From: Bradyrhizobium frederickii
GTDB taxonomy: Bacteria; Pseudomonadota; Alphaproteobacteria; Rhizobiales; Xanthobacteraceae
DNA length: 57,605 nucleotides
Reading direction: 5' to 3'
Assembly (NCBI RefSeq): GCF_004570865.1
Contig: NZ_SPQS01000032.1
Span: 1-57,605, forward strand
Both the position numbers and the translations under genes were made by a program. The notes beneath the pieces were generated by a model. That model was given only the letters and a program-made list of their open reading frames with translations, did not search any database and was not told the DNA's origin. Shown here one piece after another: positions 26,365 to 36,296 of the stretch; the first letter of the stretch is position 1; each line of letters opens with the position of its first letter.

Positions 26365-28377
26365 TTATTGCAGCCGCAAGCCGCGCGGCGGATGTAGCCG
26401 AATGCCCCGCGGCTCCCACACGAGCCGCAGTTCCTTCACGAAATCTTCACGCTTGGCCTGGTCCTGCCTGCTTGCGTCGAGAAGCCAGCCGAGCGACGCC
26501 TCGCCCTCGATCCGCATCAAGATCTCGAAAAGCTCATGTGAGATACGCATACTATCGTGGGCGGAATGTCCCGTGCGGATCTCGCAGACCGTTTCCTGAC
26601 GATCTGGCGCTGTGTGGGAGCGAACACGATGAAGGGATGCATACGGCGGCAATGAAACGCCCAGTGCACTCAAATCCTGCAGTGATGCTGCGCGCTTTCT
26701 GACGAGGAACGGCCCAACAACAAGTCCGTCCAGGTCAGTCGTCAAGGACGTGGTGATCGCATCTGACACGGACTCCACGATCGGCTCGGCATTGTTGTTA
26801 AATGAGGTATTCAGAAGAACTGGGATGCCCGTTCGCCTCTTGAACGCATTAATTACATCCCAGTAGGTGGGGTTTGCCTTGCGCGATACTGTCTGCAGCC
26901 GAGCGGTCCCATCAACGTGTGTGATCGCACCGAGCACGTTACGCTTGGCTTCACGCACACGAACCACGAAGTTCATGAAGGGGAGCTGCCGCGTGCCGTC
27001 CGGGAGCTCAAAGAACTCGCTCGCATCCTCCTCCAGTACAGATGGCGCAAAGGGGCGATAGCCCTCGCGCTTCTTGACCATCGCATTGATGCGGTCCTTG
27101 TTTCCCGCAGGCCGCGGGTCCGCAAGAATGCTGCGGTTACCAAGCGCACGTGGGCCGAACTCAGAGCGGCCCTGAACCCAGCCGATTACATCGCCATTCG
27201 CCATCCAGTCTGCCGCACTGGATGCTATGTCATCACTTCGTTGAATGTCGAGGTGGCCTGACCATGCGTTGAGCTCATGCTCAACGGCTTGCTCGTTGCC
27301 GAGATCGGGCCCCCAATAAACGTCCGGCAGTGGCTCCCGCGGCGCCGGCCTGCCCAGCTCGTTTGACAGCATCAACGCAGCGCCGAGCGCGCAACCGGCG
27401 TCGTGCGCCGCGGGTTGAACAAAGATGTCGTCAAATAGCCCGGAATAAAGCAGCTTACCATTCAGCGTGCAATTATGGGCTACTCCCCCAGCCAAGGACA
27501 AGCGTGTAATGCCCGTCGCTTCACGATGGTGCCGTAGGATGTGAAACACGATCCGCTCCAGCGCCTCCTGCAGCGAAGCTGCTGACATCTCGATGCTGCT
27601 GGGTGAATGGCATTCCTTTTCGCCGAACCTCGATGTTGCGGACCAGGGCCGGACCGATCCGATCCGATCCAGGTGAACGCGATAGCCGCCGTTTTCCAAC
27701 AACTCGTAGAACTGCGCGAAGAGCTCGCGATAGTTAGCGGGATCACCATACGGGGCAAGCCCCATCACTTTGTACTCGTCGAACAACCCGTAGCCGAGAT
27801 ATCGGATCGTCTCGAGATAGAACAGCCCCAGGGAATTATGTTCCGGGAAGCTTGCAAGTTGCGCAATTTCGGTGCCAGACCCCACCGCCAATAAGCCGGA
27901 GAGAAAATCACCACCGCCGTCGATCGCAAAAACGAGACTTTGTTCGAAGCCGGACATGGCAAACGCGCTCACGGCATGCGCTTCGTGGTGATTTACGAAG
28001 GAAAGTCGCGACGGATCGATCTCAGCGCCGAACTCCCGTGCCAGCAGCTGGCGCAGCAACAGTTTGGCGTCCAACGGGACGGGCTGAGAAACAGAAAGGC
28101 GCTCGAGCATGGTATCGCAGTAGGCTTCAGTCGCGTAGAACGCGATACGGTCGATCTCGCCGAGCTCAACTCCTGCGGTAGAAAGGCAGTATTGGATCGA
28201 ATTGCTCGGAAACTTGTTGGAGTGCTTGACGCGGTTGAGGCGCTCCTCTTCGACAGCAGCAATCACGCGGCCATCCTGCACAAGAACCGCGGCGCCATCG
28301 TGAAGAAATGTATTCGGCAGCTCCGGCGAGCTTTCATAGATTCTGTCAAGACCGCCACTCACTCCCAGGCACAACAT
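26365..28377 (-). CDS. nolO: NolO, Nod-factor 3-O-carbamoyltransferase
   Basis: The 670-residue protein is a NodU/TobZ-type carbamoyltransferase. It starts MLCLGVSGGLDRIYE, with GGAG six bases ahead; the longer frame to 28422 lacks such a site. It has the Kae1-like N-terminal domain (DGAAVLVQDGRVIAAVEEER, VNHHEAHAVSAF with metal histidines, FAIDGGGDF) and the C-terminal carbamoyl-phosphate part (GRSEFGPRALGNRSILADPR). It modifies the non-reducing end of the Nod factor in the cytoplasm. In some B. japonicum strains it was annotated as nolM/nolN pieces; here it is one intact frame. Confidence 0.93.
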   Translation of the reverse strand: MLCLGVSGGLDRIYESSPELPNTFLHDGAAVLVQDGRVIAAVEEERLNRVKHSNKFPSNSIQYCLSTAGVELGEIDRIAFYATEAYCDTMLERLSVSQPVPLDAKLLLRQLLAREFGAEIDPSRLSFVNHHEAHAVSAFAMSGFEQSLVFAIDGGGDFLSGLLAVGSGTEIAQLASFPEHNSLGLFYLETIRYLGYGLFDEYKVMGLAPYGDPANYRELFAQFYELLENGGYRVHLDRIGSVRPWSATSRFGEKECHSPSSIEMSAASLQEALERIVFHILRHHREATGITRLSLAGGVAHNCTLNGKLLYSGLFDDIFVQPAAHDAGCALGAALMLSNELGRPAPREPLPDVYWGPDLGNEQAVEHELNAWSGHLDIQRSDDIASSAADWMANGDVIGWVQGRSEFGPRALGNRSILADPRPAGNKDRINAMVKKREGYRPFAPSVLEEDASEFFELPDGTRQLPFMNFVVRVREAKRNVLGAITHVDGTARLQTVSRKANPTYWDVINAFKRRTGIPVLLNTSFNNNAEPIVESVSDAITTSLTTDLDGLVVGPFLVRKRAASLQDLSALGVSLPPYASLHRVRSHTAPDRQETVCEIRTGHSAHDSMRISHELFEILMRIEGEASLGWLLDASRQDQAKREDFVKELRLVWEPRGIRLHPPRGLRLQ

Positions 28378-28699
28378 CCCGTTCTCCATTTGATCATGAC
28401 GGGAACGCCAACTGCGTCCCACCTATCTAATCTTTACAGTCACGCTCCGTCGGGTGCGCGGGCCAGATAGCACACACAACTCTGCAAAGTCCGTCTCGGC
28501 GCCTAGCGACAGGCGCTCAGAAGTACCGGTGCTGGCGTCCGCACCGATCGACCGAACAGACGGCCGTAGACCTTGCCCGATCGGGGCCTCTTAAGGCCAT
28601 TGAAGCGGCTGCTGTGACAGGCCAGGTCACCCCGAGCTGCCGCAGAACGCATCGTGACATTGCATCGATGTGACTTTCTCCATTTTCGCTGAACTCACG
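28378..28699. other. nodJ-nolO intergenic region
   Basis: No gene. A 6-bp perfect stem GCGCCT-N6-AGGCGC lies at about 28500-28517 without a T run; it could be a processing or stabilising hairpin. Confidence 0.4.
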
Positions 28700-29488
28700 T
28701 CAACGCAGCAGGCGGCGCCGAAATAGTGCTGTCGAGACGAAAAAGGGCAGGACCGCGTAAACGCAGAGCGCACCTACGTGCAGGGCAGCGCTGTCGGCGC
28801 CGCGCTCAAGCATCGCTGGGCGAATAAGGTCGACCGAATGTGCGAGAGGCAACAAGCCGGCGAAATGCTGAAATGAGCCGGGCAGTTGGCTCGTCGGAAA
28901 GACCGCGCCACACAAAAACACCATAGGAGTGAGGACAAGTGTCTGGTAAAACACGAAGTAATCGTAACTTGGCGCAAGAGATATGACGACCATAGCAAGG
29001 CTGGCGAAGACAAGGCCAGTAAGGGCGATTGCTGGCATCGCATACAGAATGGATGGCCATGAGGCATAACCCAGCGTGGCAGCGACGATCCAAATCGCTG
29101 TTCCGGCCAGAACGGACTTGCTGGCCGCCCACACCAGTTCACCCAGAACGATGTCGCCAAGCGTGAGCTGAGTGAAGAGGATTGCTTCCCAGGTGCGCTT
29201 GGCGTCCATGCGTGCAAAGGCTGCATACATGGTTTCAAAGGTCGCGGACGTCATGGCGCTGGTCGCGACCATGCCTGCCGCCAGGAAGGCGATGTAAGAC
29301 GTCCCCTCAACGCGCCCCACGATCAGTCCAAGGCCAAAGCCGAGGCCAAACAGATTGGTTATAGGATCTGCGAGGTTGCCGAGAATCGATGCAAGTGCGA
29401 CTTTCTTCCATGCTAGGAAGTTCCGACGCCATACCGCAATCCAATTGTACGCGTTAGCGGGCATCACCGCCGCAAAACTTTCACCCAT
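28700..29488 (-). CDS. nodJ: NodJ, Nod-factor export permease
   Basis: The 262-residue inner-membrane protein has six predicted helices and the ABC-2 transporter layout. With NodI it exports lipochitin oligosaccharides. It starts three bases after the nodI stop. Typical segments are WIAVWRRNFLAWKKVALASI near the N-terminus and GAVFPTSQLPGSFQHFAGLL in the second half. Confidence 0.96.
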   Translation of the reverse strand: MGESFAAVMPANAYNWIAVWRRNFLAWKKVALASILGNLADPITNLFGLGFGLGLIVGRVEGTSYIAFLAAGMVATSAMTSATFETMYAAFARMDAKRTWEAILFTQLTLGDIVLGELVWAASKSVLAGTAIWIVAATLGYASWPSILYAMPAIALTGLVFASLAMVVISLAPSYDYFVFYQTLVLTPMVFLCGAVFPTSQLPGSFQHFAGLLPLAHSVDLIRPAMLERGADSAALHVGALCVYAVLPFFVSTALFRRRLLR

Positions 29489-29491
29489 CGC

Positions 29492-30406
29492 TCACTTCTC
29501 CATCTCGCGCCCGGTCAGCCGCAAAAACACGTCCTCGAGATTAGGGGGGCGCTGCAGAATACGAAGGCCCGCCCGCCCGCGCAGTTTCACGCGTACCTGG
29601 TCCGGATATGGTGTATAGCAAAAGAGCGTCTCTCCACTCACTTCGATGTGCCGTGCATGCGGCCTGATCAACTCGCAGAGCTGATGTGGATCATCGCCAT
29701 AGATTTCGACCACGTTGCAGCCAATATGCTCATCGATCAGGCCGTCCGGCTTGCCTTCGGCGATTTTGCGTCCACCCTCGAGGACACACAGCCGATCGCA
29801 CAGGCGTTCGGCCTCTTCCATGAAGTGAGTGGTCAAGAGAATCGTCTTGCCCCGCGCAAGCAGAACTCGCAGACGTTCCCAAATCAGGTGGCGGGCGTGC
29901 GGATCCAAACCAGTCGTCGGCTCGTCCATCACGAGCAGATGCGGGTCATTGACTAGCGCACGCGCCAGCGTCAGCCGCCGTTTCATGCCACCGGACAGCT
30001 CGGCGACGCGCGTGTCCGCCTTGCTTTCGAGGCGCGCAAACTCGAGCAGCGATGGCGCGACCGCCTCGATCTTGCGAGCGCTCATGCCGAAATAGCGACC
30101 AAACACGAGCAGGTTCTCTCGAACGGTGAACTCGCGTTCAAGGTTATCGAACTGCGGCACCACGCCGATGCGCACACGCGCCACACGAGCGCGGGAAGGC
30201 ACAGGCTCATTGAGGACCGTAATCTTGCCTGCGTCCGGCGAAATCATGCCGAGGAGCATACGCGCAATCGTGCTCTTGCCAGCTCCATTTGGCCCAAGCA
30301 GGCCGAAGCATTCTCCGCGCGCAACCGAAAACGATAGTTCATTGACGATGACCTTGTCGCCAAATGACTTTTTCACGCCGGCAAGGTCGATTGCTACGGT
30401 GGACAT
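29492..30406 (-). CDS. nodI: NodI, Nod-factor export ATPase
   Basis: The 304-residue ABC ATPase starts MSTVAIDLAGVKKSFGDK, nine bases after nodU; the frame extending into nodU to 30511 is not real. It shows Walker A GPNGAGKST, signature LSGGMKRR, Walker B LLVMDEPT and the switch His in LLTTHFMEEA. It pairs with NodJ at the inner membrane to export Nod factors. Confidence 0.96.
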   Translation of the reverse strand: MSTVAIDLAGVKKSFGDKVIVNELSFSVARGECFGLLGPNGAGKSTIARMLLGMISPDAGKITVLNEPVPSRARVARVRIGVVPQFDNLEREFTVRENLLVFGRYFGMSARKIEAVAPSLLEFARLESKADTRVAELSGGMKRRLTLARALVNDPHLLVMDEPTTGLDPHARHLIWERLRVLLARGKTILLTTHFMEEAERLCDRLCVLEGGRKIAEGKPDGLIDEHIGCNVVEIYGDDPHQLCELIRPHARHIEVSGETLFCYTPYPDQVRVKLRGRAGLRILQRPPNLEDVFLRLTGREMEK

Positions 30407-30414
30407 GGTCACTC

Positions 30415-32124
30415 TTAGGCTGACAGAAGTCGCTCGGCCGACAATGGCTTCCTTACCACCTTGTTGGTCCAGAGCTGGCCGTCGCACCACACATGCTCGA
30501 CACGCCCCCATTGGCAGGCCGCGGCAGCATCCGGGAAGAATCCACGTCCATAGAGATTGGCGCTCGTGTTGCAGAGCAGCGGTATGCCCGTGAGTTGCTC
30601 AAATTCGACGAGAAGCGCGGCGATTTTGTGCGGAGAGTTGCGAGGGATTGTCTGCAGCCGGGCGGAGCCGTCAAGATGGACCACAGCGGGGACCTTGTCA
30701 CGCCATTCCGCCCGGGTCTGGTGATCGAACAGCATGTAAGGATCTGGCGTACCTGGGCTGAAAATTTCTGGCGCCCGATCCTCCAGACAGATCGGCGCCA
30801 CTGGCCGGAAGTGCTCGCGACGCTTGATGTCGTTGAGATGATCCTTCATCGCCGGGGAGGTCGGCGCTGCAAGAATGCTTCTGCCGCCCAACGCCCGCGG
30901 CCCAAGCTCGGCGCGCCCGGAAAGGAAGATGACCGGCTTGTTGTCGGCCAGAATCGCCGCAAGTTCACGCAGACCGCATGGCGCCGCCTCCCAATCCGGC
31001 GGAAGCTCGCAGTCCTGCAGGTCCGGACCACTGTAGACTGACCATTCCAATGGCCCGAAGCCATTTTGCGCCGCTATCGCCCCGCAAGCAGCGCCAATTG
31101 CCGAGCCGCTGTCATTCGGAAACGGCGGCACCCAAACGTCATCGAACAATCCCGCCGCACGAAGCGCGCTGTTCCACTTGATATTGAGACCGCAACCTCC
31201 GGCGATACATAGATTTCGCGCTCCTGGAAGCGACGAGTGTCGCAGCAGAACCATCGCCATTTCTTTGACAAGAAGACGTTCCACGAACGCATGAAACGAC
31301 GCAAGGACGTCCTCATCTCGCTTGGCCGTCAGGCGCAATGCGCTTGCCTCGAAGAAGTCGTGGATAGCTGCAAGCGACGATTCCGCATTGTTGATGTCAG
31401 CGCGGTAGCGACGAGCTTGCTCCGTGTCAGCGGCGAAGCGCTTTTCATAGAGCTCCTGAAACACTGCCACGATGCTTTCGTCGACAGAGCCAAGCGCGAT
31501 GTAAGCCATCAGCTTGCCGGCGATGCCCAAATCCCAACTGGAGCGGTTCGGCTGCCTGTAAGGGCCGAAGTGAAGGCCAGCGGCAGCATAGGCATGGCCG
31601 ATCATCGGAAACAGGGATGCAATGAACCGTGCCCCCCGAGGTTCCACATAGTAAAGACGTGGAAAGATGCAGCCGTCCCATACCAGGCAGAACGCGGGTT
31701 TTCCCGCGCTGGCAAAGGGACTGGTGCTATATGCTGACGCAACGTGGCCCGTGACGTGCGGGTAGCTCTTATATGGAAACACCTTGCCTCCGAGGATCAG
31801 GCCAAAGCCGTCGACGGAATCAAGAAGGCCCTCAGCATGGCGCTCGACATACGGCGCCCCTTTCAGCGCGATCGGCACAGCGCCACTTAGGACCTGGAAC
31901 TGCGACTCAATCTCCCCATCCCAGCCGTCGATGACGAACTGATCGATATCCCGCGGATCCAGGCCATGCTCCGCCAAGGCGAGCACGACTGCATCGAGGT
32001 TCTCGACGGATTGATAGCGTGGACTGTTGCCGCGCTTCTCTTGCTCGGTGCAAAAGACAAGCCGCCCGTCCTCGACGACAGAAATTGCCCCGTCATGTGT
32101 TAACTTGATGCCGCAGATGCGCAT
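30415..32124 (-). CDS. nodU: NodU, Nod-factor 6-O-carbamoyltransferase
   Basis: The 569-residue enzyme transfers a carbamoyl group to the 6-position of the non-reducing end sugar. It has the same two-domain build as NolO: N-terminal CGIKLTHDGAISVVEDGRLV and VTGHVASAY, and C-terminal GRAELGPRALGGRSILAAP. It follows nodS by 13 bases in the nod operon. Confidence 0.96.
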   Translation of the reverse strand: MRICGIKLTHDGAISVVEDGRLVFCTEQEKRGNSPRYQSVENLDAVVLALAEHGLDPRDIDQFVIDGWDGEIESQFQVLSGAVPIALKGAPYVERHAEGLLDSVDGFGLILGGKVFPYKSYPHVTGHVASAYSTSPFASAGKPAFCLVWDGCIFPRLYYVEPRGARFIASLFPMIGHAYAAAGLHFGPYRQPNRSSWDLGIAGKLMAYIALGSVDESIVAVFQELYEKRFAADTEQARRYRADINNAESSLAAIHDFFEASALRLTAKRDEDVLASFHAFVERLLVKEMAMVLLRHSSLPGARNLCIAGGCGLNIKWNSALRAAGLFDDVWVPPFPNDSGSAIGAACGAIAAQNGFGPLEWSVYSGPDLQDCELPPDWEAAPCGLRELAAILADNKPVIFLSGRAELGPRALGGRSILAAPTSPAMKDHLNDIKRREHFRPVAPICLEDRAPEIFSPGTPDPYMLFDHQTRAEWRDKVPAVVHLDGSARLQTIPRNSPHKIAALLVEFEQLTGIPLLCNTSANLYGRGFFPDAAAACQWGRVEHVWCDGQLWTNKVVRKPLSAERLLSA

Positions 32125-32137
32125 ACGATCCCCTGGT

Positions 32138-32767
32138 CTAGTGGTCGACGTTTGATTGTTCTGACGAATGACCCGGCTTCCGGAACCGGACGATCAAGCA
32201 ATCTTCGTTGACCGACTCGGTCTGGCAATGCAGACGCTCGACCTCCGATAGGCTCTCGTTGAAGAGAGCGATCACCGTTTCGGCACCAGCAGCGTGGCCC
32301 CATCGTTGACATGTGGCATCACGTGCGGACCCGAAAATCAGAGCTCCATTTGGCGCAAGCATACTCACTAGGTTGCGGATAGCCGCATGCATCTCGACAA
32401 TGTCCTTGAGGTAGTAAAGAACTTCGGCCACGACAATCAAATCGAACCGCTCCGTGGTCGAGAACCGCTGGATGTCGGAGGTCACCCACGTGATATGCGA
32501 CCACTTGCTGGTCCGTCGTCGCGCTCGCTCGATCGCCTGCGGCATGACATCGACCACGGTGAGTCGTTCGCATAGCGGCGCCAGCATGCCGGTGAATGCA
32601 CCGGCTGCACATCCCACTTCGAGGGCACACGCAACGTCTCCATTGCAACGCGACATCCGGAGCATTTGCGCGTATCGCTCCTGCTCGAAGGAACTACTGT
32701 CGAGGCGCCATGGATCGTCGGCAGACAACTCTCGCTCTAATAGCTGATGGTTTGCGTCCAGGATCAT
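32138..32767 (-). CDS. nodS: NodS, Nod-factor N-methyltransferase
   Basis: The 209-residue SAM-dependent enzyme methylates the deacetylated amine of the Nod factor. Motif I is ALEVGCAAGAFT, followed by LTVVDVMPQAIERAR and FDLIVVAEVLYYL. Start MILDANHQ at 32767 gives the standard NodS length; its ribosome site (TAGGTGATAGG) overlaps the nodC stop. The longer frame to 32812 overlaps nodC and is unlikely. Confidence 0.95.
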   Translation of the reverse strand: MILDANHQLLERELSADDPWRLDSSSFEQERYAQMLRMSRCNGDVACALEVGCAAGAFTGMLAPLCERLTVVDVMPQAIERARRRTSKWSHITWVTSDIQRFSTTERFDLIVVAEVLYYLKDIVEMHAAIRNLVSMLAPNGALIFGSARDATCQRWGHAAGAETVIALFNESLSEVERLHCQTESVNEDCLIVRFRKPGHSSEQSNVDH

Positions 32768-32778
32768 GAGCCTATCAC

Positions 32779-34155
32779 CTACTTGCAGGCGGTCGAACGA
32801 TCGCAACCGCAAACACTCTTCGTTGCCGCCAGGCTCGATTCAGGGCTGGAAAGCCTCGCCTTATGAATTGTTCCAGACATTCCCCTTTTACTTGCAGCGT
32901 GTCGTCCAGCGTTCGGGTGCAGGATGACAGACTGCTCTTCCCCTTCGGCCGGCACATTGGCGACCTTGCGCGATAGCCAATCGCTGTTGCTCAAGGTACA
33001 AAGCGCATAGGCCTTCAAAGGAAGTAAGAGAAAGATATTGATCGGTGTGTGGAGCGCGAAGCCGAGAAACCGCAGTTCGCGAGCACGAAGGGCTGCCACA
33101 CTGCAGCGGACCATTGTCATTGCAGCAATCGTCAATCCCGTCCACCAGGGTACAGAGCCGGCGATTAGGAGCTGTGCGAGCGCAGCCAGTGATGACAGGG
33201 CGAGAAGCAACGGGCCGAGATTTTGCCCGATAACGTCTAGCGTCAGATAGCCATCGAGCTCTGGCAGCAGGCGTAATGCAAGGAACGTGTCCCGGAAGGT
33301 ACTGCGCGCCCAGCGGAGTTGCTGGCGTAGATATGGCCCAAGGCTGTCCGGGACGAATGTTGCTGCGATCGCGTCCGAGACGTATTCCGTTCGAAATCCC
33401 GCCTTGAGCATGAGGATCGTTAGATGGCGATCCTCGCCGAAATCGCTCGGCTTCCCACGAAAGAATTGGGCTTCGTATTGATCGAGAAGCAAGGCGAGCG
33501 CGGAGCGACGATACATGGCACATGGGCCGCAGCAGCACATGACGGCACCGAAACGCGCCTGCGCCGCGCGCTCCTCGTTGCATGCCAACCAGTATTCCAT
33601 ATCGATCAACCTGGTCAGCCAGGTTTGGCTGCGGTTGCTCGCTATCAACTGACCCATGGCCGCACCGACTTCCGGGTCCTGCATCTTCAATACAAGCTTC
33701 GTGACTACGTCAGCGGCAAGTATCGTATCCGAGTCGACGTTGAGGACCAAGTCACCGGATGAGCTGCGTATTGCGGCGATCTGCGCCTTGCGCTTTCCAA
33801 CGTTGCTTGCCAGCAAGATGACGCTGAACCTCGGATCGTTCGCATAGATTTTGTGTACAGGCGCGACAACGTCGCGATTTGCAGATCCGTCGTCGACCAC
33901 ATACACCTGTAGCTTTCCGGTGTAGTCTTGACTCGCAAGCGACTCCAGACATTGGGCGAGCGTGATTGGATCCTCGTTGAAGCACGGTACGATGACGTCT
34001 ACACTGGGAAGGACCGCTTCCGATCGTCCCAGGCTGTCCTGCAGCGATGGGTTCGTCGCCGGTTGGGCGTAAAGCGCTTGCGCGCTCTTGTAGATCGTCG
34101 AGAGCAGCGCATAAGACGAAACAGCGACAGCGCTTGTTGTAGCGAGCAGGTCCAT
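32779..34155 (-). CDS. nodC: NodC, chitin oligosaccharide synthase
   Basis: The 458-residue inner-membrane GT2 enzyme builds the N-acetylglucosamine backbone. It has an N-terminal membrane helix, the processive glycosyltransferase core (VDVIVPCFNED, LNVDSDT, FGEDRHLT, QQLRWAR) and several C-terminal helices. The tail after about residue 400 is hydrophilic. Its start lies 18 bases after the nodB stop. Confidence 0.97.
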   Translation of the reverse strand: MDLLATTSAVAVSSYALLSTIYKSAQALYAQPATNPSLQDSLGRSEAVLPSVDVIVPCFNEDPITLAQCLESLASQDYTGKLQVYVVDDGSANRDVVAPVHKIYANDPRFSVILLASNVGKRKAQIAAIRSSSGDLVLNVDSDTILAADVVTKLVLKMQDPEVGAAMGQLIASNRSQTWLTRLIDMEYWLACNEERAAQARFGAVMCCCGPCAMYRRSALALLLDQYEAQFFRGKPSDFGEDRHLTILMLKAGFRTEYVSDAIAATFVPDSLGPYLRQQLRWARSTFRDTFLALRLLPELDGYLTLDVIGQNLGPLLLALSSLAALAQLLIAGSVPWWTGLTIAAMTMVRCSVAALRARELRFLGFALHTPINIFLLLPLKAYALCTLSNSDWLSRKVANVPAEGEEQSVILHPNAGRHAASKRGMSGTIHKARLSSPESSLAATKSVCGCDRSTACK

Positions 34156-34172
34156 AGGGTGTCAGTTTTTTT

Positions 34173-34874
34173 TCAGTGAAGCTGAGGGAGTGGACGGATT
34201 AGAAACCCGCGTCGTTGTAGCGCCGGGATCAGATGTGACAGCGCGATGGTGGTCTGATCGCGCAGCGTGGCATCAGTGTACGGTCGCTCCTCATCAGGAG
34301 GATATCCGTCGTGCAGGAGCACAATTGCACCCGGGCGAACGCTCGCTAGTACTGAATTCACAATTCTATCAACCCCGGGGCGGGACCAATCTCTCGGATC
34401 GACCGACCAGTGCACAGCTGTGAGACCAGCGCTCGCTGACACAGCGAGCACCTCTTGTGTCCACATGCCGTAAGGTGCTCGCACGTGCCTGGGTGAGGCC
34501 TGCGGGCACGCCGAACGGATCGCCTCGCTCGCCGCCAGAACTTCATCGCGTACCTCCGCTGGTCCGCATCTGGATAGATCCGGATGCGTCATCGTGTGGT
34601 TCGCAACCTCGTGCCCTTCCGCGATCATTCGTCGAATGAGTTCAGGTTGTTCGGCCGCGTACGTGCCGATCACGAAGAACGTCGCCGGAGTCCGATGTTG
34701 CGCCAGCACATCGAGCACCTCTGGCGTGCAAAATGCATTTGGCCCATCATCAAAGGTCAAATAGACGGGGCGACTTCCACTCACGTCAGCGTAGTCGCAA
34801 CGGACACCAGATAGGGGGAAAAGCTCTTTCACAACTCGGGCCCGTTCCGATCGATGATCGTCCCGGCCGGCCAC
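34173..34874 (-). CDS. nodB: NodB, chitooligosaccharide deacetylase
   Basis: The 233-residue carbohydrate esterase 4 enzyme removes the acetyl group at the non-reducing end. Motifs are TFDDGPN (catalytic Asp and metal Asp), NHTMTHPDL (metal histidines), RAPYG, SVDPRDW and IVLLHDG. It overlaps the end of nodA by 46 bases, the usual arrangement. Confidence 0.97.
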   Translation of the reverse strand: MAGRDDHRSERARVVKELFPLSGVRCDYADVSGSRPVYLTFDDGPNAFCTPEVLDVLAQHRTPATFFVIGTYAAEQPELIRRMIAEGHEVANHTMTHPDLSRCGPAEVRDEVLAASEAIRSACPQASPRHVRAPYGMWTQEVLAVSASAGLTAVHWSVDPRDWSRPGVDRIVNSVLASVRPGAIVLLHDGYPPDEERPYTDATLRDQTTIALSHLIPALQRRGFLIRPLPQLH

Positions 34875-35461
34875 TCGCTTATCGAGCGTCCAACCGGAAA
34901 AACCACCACGATCACGTCTTCGATGCGGATCGGCGACAAATTGGAATAGACATCCGGATGCGTGGAGCGGACGCGAATGCCAGATATGAGGGTGGCGAGC
35001 CCCTGCCTTTCGACCAGTCGGGTCATATGTTTCTCGAGCGCAGGCCGAACCGTGCCAAAGCCGAATGGAATCCCAAGCTGCTGCAGCATGGGATACATCA
35101 CGCGCATTGCCTGGCTAATTCCCAAGCCTTCAAGATCCGGACGCACCGCATATAACCCCAGTTCGCCCACGAGAAGATCGACCCCACCAACATTGATGAA
35201 ACGGCGTAGTAGCCCGACGTGAGCAGCTATCCCGCGCGCGTCGTAACCGATTACGCGGACCTCAGGTCTTGCACCGGCCCAACTTCGGTTGCCCTCAAAT
35301 GGCTGCGCATTGAACGCACCGGTCGGCCCGTAACTCTTGCGGAAGAACTCGGCGAGCTCGGCATGATCAGCGAGCCGCAGTTCGCTTTCCCAGCGAAGGC
35401 TCCACTGCACTTGAGCGCGCGCAGTAGGAGCTTCCGCAGTCCGGGATGCGGCAATGTTCAT
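34829..35461 (-). CDS. nodA: NodA, Nod-factor N-acyltransferase
   Basis: The 210-residue enzyme attaches the fatty acid to the free amine. It starts MNIAASRTAEAPTAR, with AAGGAAG six bases ahead, and has the usual NodA length; the frame starting at 35506 lacks support. Characteristic segments are RWESELRLADHAELAEFFRK, GPTGAFNAQPFEGNRSWAG and VRPDLEGLGISQAMRVMYP. Confidence 0.97.
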   Translation of the reverse strand: MNIAASRTAEAPTARAQVQWSLRWESELRLADHAELAEFFRKSYGPTGAFNAQPFEGNRSWAGARPEVRVIGYDARGIAAHVGLLRRFINVGGVDLLVGELGLYAVRPDLEGLGISQAMRVMYPMLQQLGIPFGFGTVRPALEKHMTRLVERQGLATLISGIRVRSTHPDVYSNLSPIRIEDVIVVVFPVGRSISEWPAGTIIDRNGPEL

Positions 35462-35515
35462 GGCGGGCTTCCTTGCGCCAGTGGAATTAAGAGCGGAGAT
35501 GGTCACGAGAATTCG

Positions 35516-36232
35516 CTAGTCGCCGAACCGCTGATCAATACTGAAAAGCGCTGCCATGACCCCTCGGAGCGCGGCGCTCCTCGCCTGCACCGTGCCGTGC
35601 GCCTTCACTCGCGACGAAGCGATCTCATGGTTCGCGCTCGTCATCCGGCCAATGCCCTGCGCGAGATATCCCGGAAGATGCCGACGAGGCGATTGGACTA
35701 GCCAGAACCTGTCTGCACCACGGAGCTTTTCCGCCTCGTCTAGCATCTCTGTCGACGTTTTGACGTCTGCGGGCAGGCCTTCGATGCGCGGCGCCTCATC
35801 GATGGCGCAACCGAGTGGCATCAGATCACACTGGTTCTTATACATCTTCGACACGCCCTGAATGCGGTGGACAGGCGAGCCATTTGGAGATTCGCCTGAA
35901 TTATTGGGCATCCGCAATCTGCGCCTGCCGCTATTTCCCGACACTAGAGTGCGGCTGAACGCGCCCTCAAGTGTACGCGGGTAAACCTGCAATATGGAAA
36001 CGGATGAAACACGCAAACCAAGGTTTATGGAGATCTGCCTGGCGTCTCGATCGAACGAGCTTCGTACCGAGAAGAAGCGACGCGGCTCGCACGGCGTGCC
36101 CATAGCCGCCCTCGAAGCGGATGCGCCGGCTGCTCGCACCTCCAGGAGCTTTTCTCTGAGCCAGCGTGAGCGAGCAGCAGCCATCGTGGTATGCCTCATT
36201 AATTTTTCAAACTTATGTTTGCTATCCAACAT
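35516..36232 (-). CDS. nodK: NodK/NodY-type protein, first gene of the nod operon
   Basis: The protein (up to 238 residues) sits between the nod box and nodA, the place of nodY in B. japonicum and nodK in B. elkanii. Function is unknown in both. The ATG at 36232 falls inside the nod box end; Met17 (36184), with GAGG eight bases ahead, is the better start. No domains are visible. The C-terminal third contains DEAEKLRGADRFWLVQSPRR. The name rests mainly on position. Confidence 0.75.
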   Translation of the reverse strand: MLDSKHKFEKLMRHTTMAAARSRWLREKLLEVRAAGASASRAAMGTPCEPRRFFSVRSSFDRDARQISINLGLRVSSVSILQVYPRTLEGAFSRTLVSGNSGRRRLRMPNNSGESPNGSPVHRIQGVSKMYKNQCDLMPLGCAIDEAPRIEGLPADVKTSTEMLDEAEKLRGADRFWLVQSPRRHLPGYLAQGIGRMTSANHEIASSRVKAHGTVQARSAALRGVMAALFSIDQRFGD

Positions 36233-36286
36233 CCTGCAACTTGGTAAAATCGATAGTTCCGATGGAACACATCCACACGATGGATA
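36231..36286 (-). promoter_or_regulatory. nod box
   Basis: The minus strand carries ATCCATCGTGTGGATG, then TTCCATCGGAAC and TATCGATTTTACCAAG, the conserved LysR-type half sites of the NodD operator. It points toward nodK-nodABCSUIJ and lies between that operon and divergent nodD1, so NodD bound here can control both. Confidence 0.95.
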
Positions 36287-36296
36287 GACTTACAAC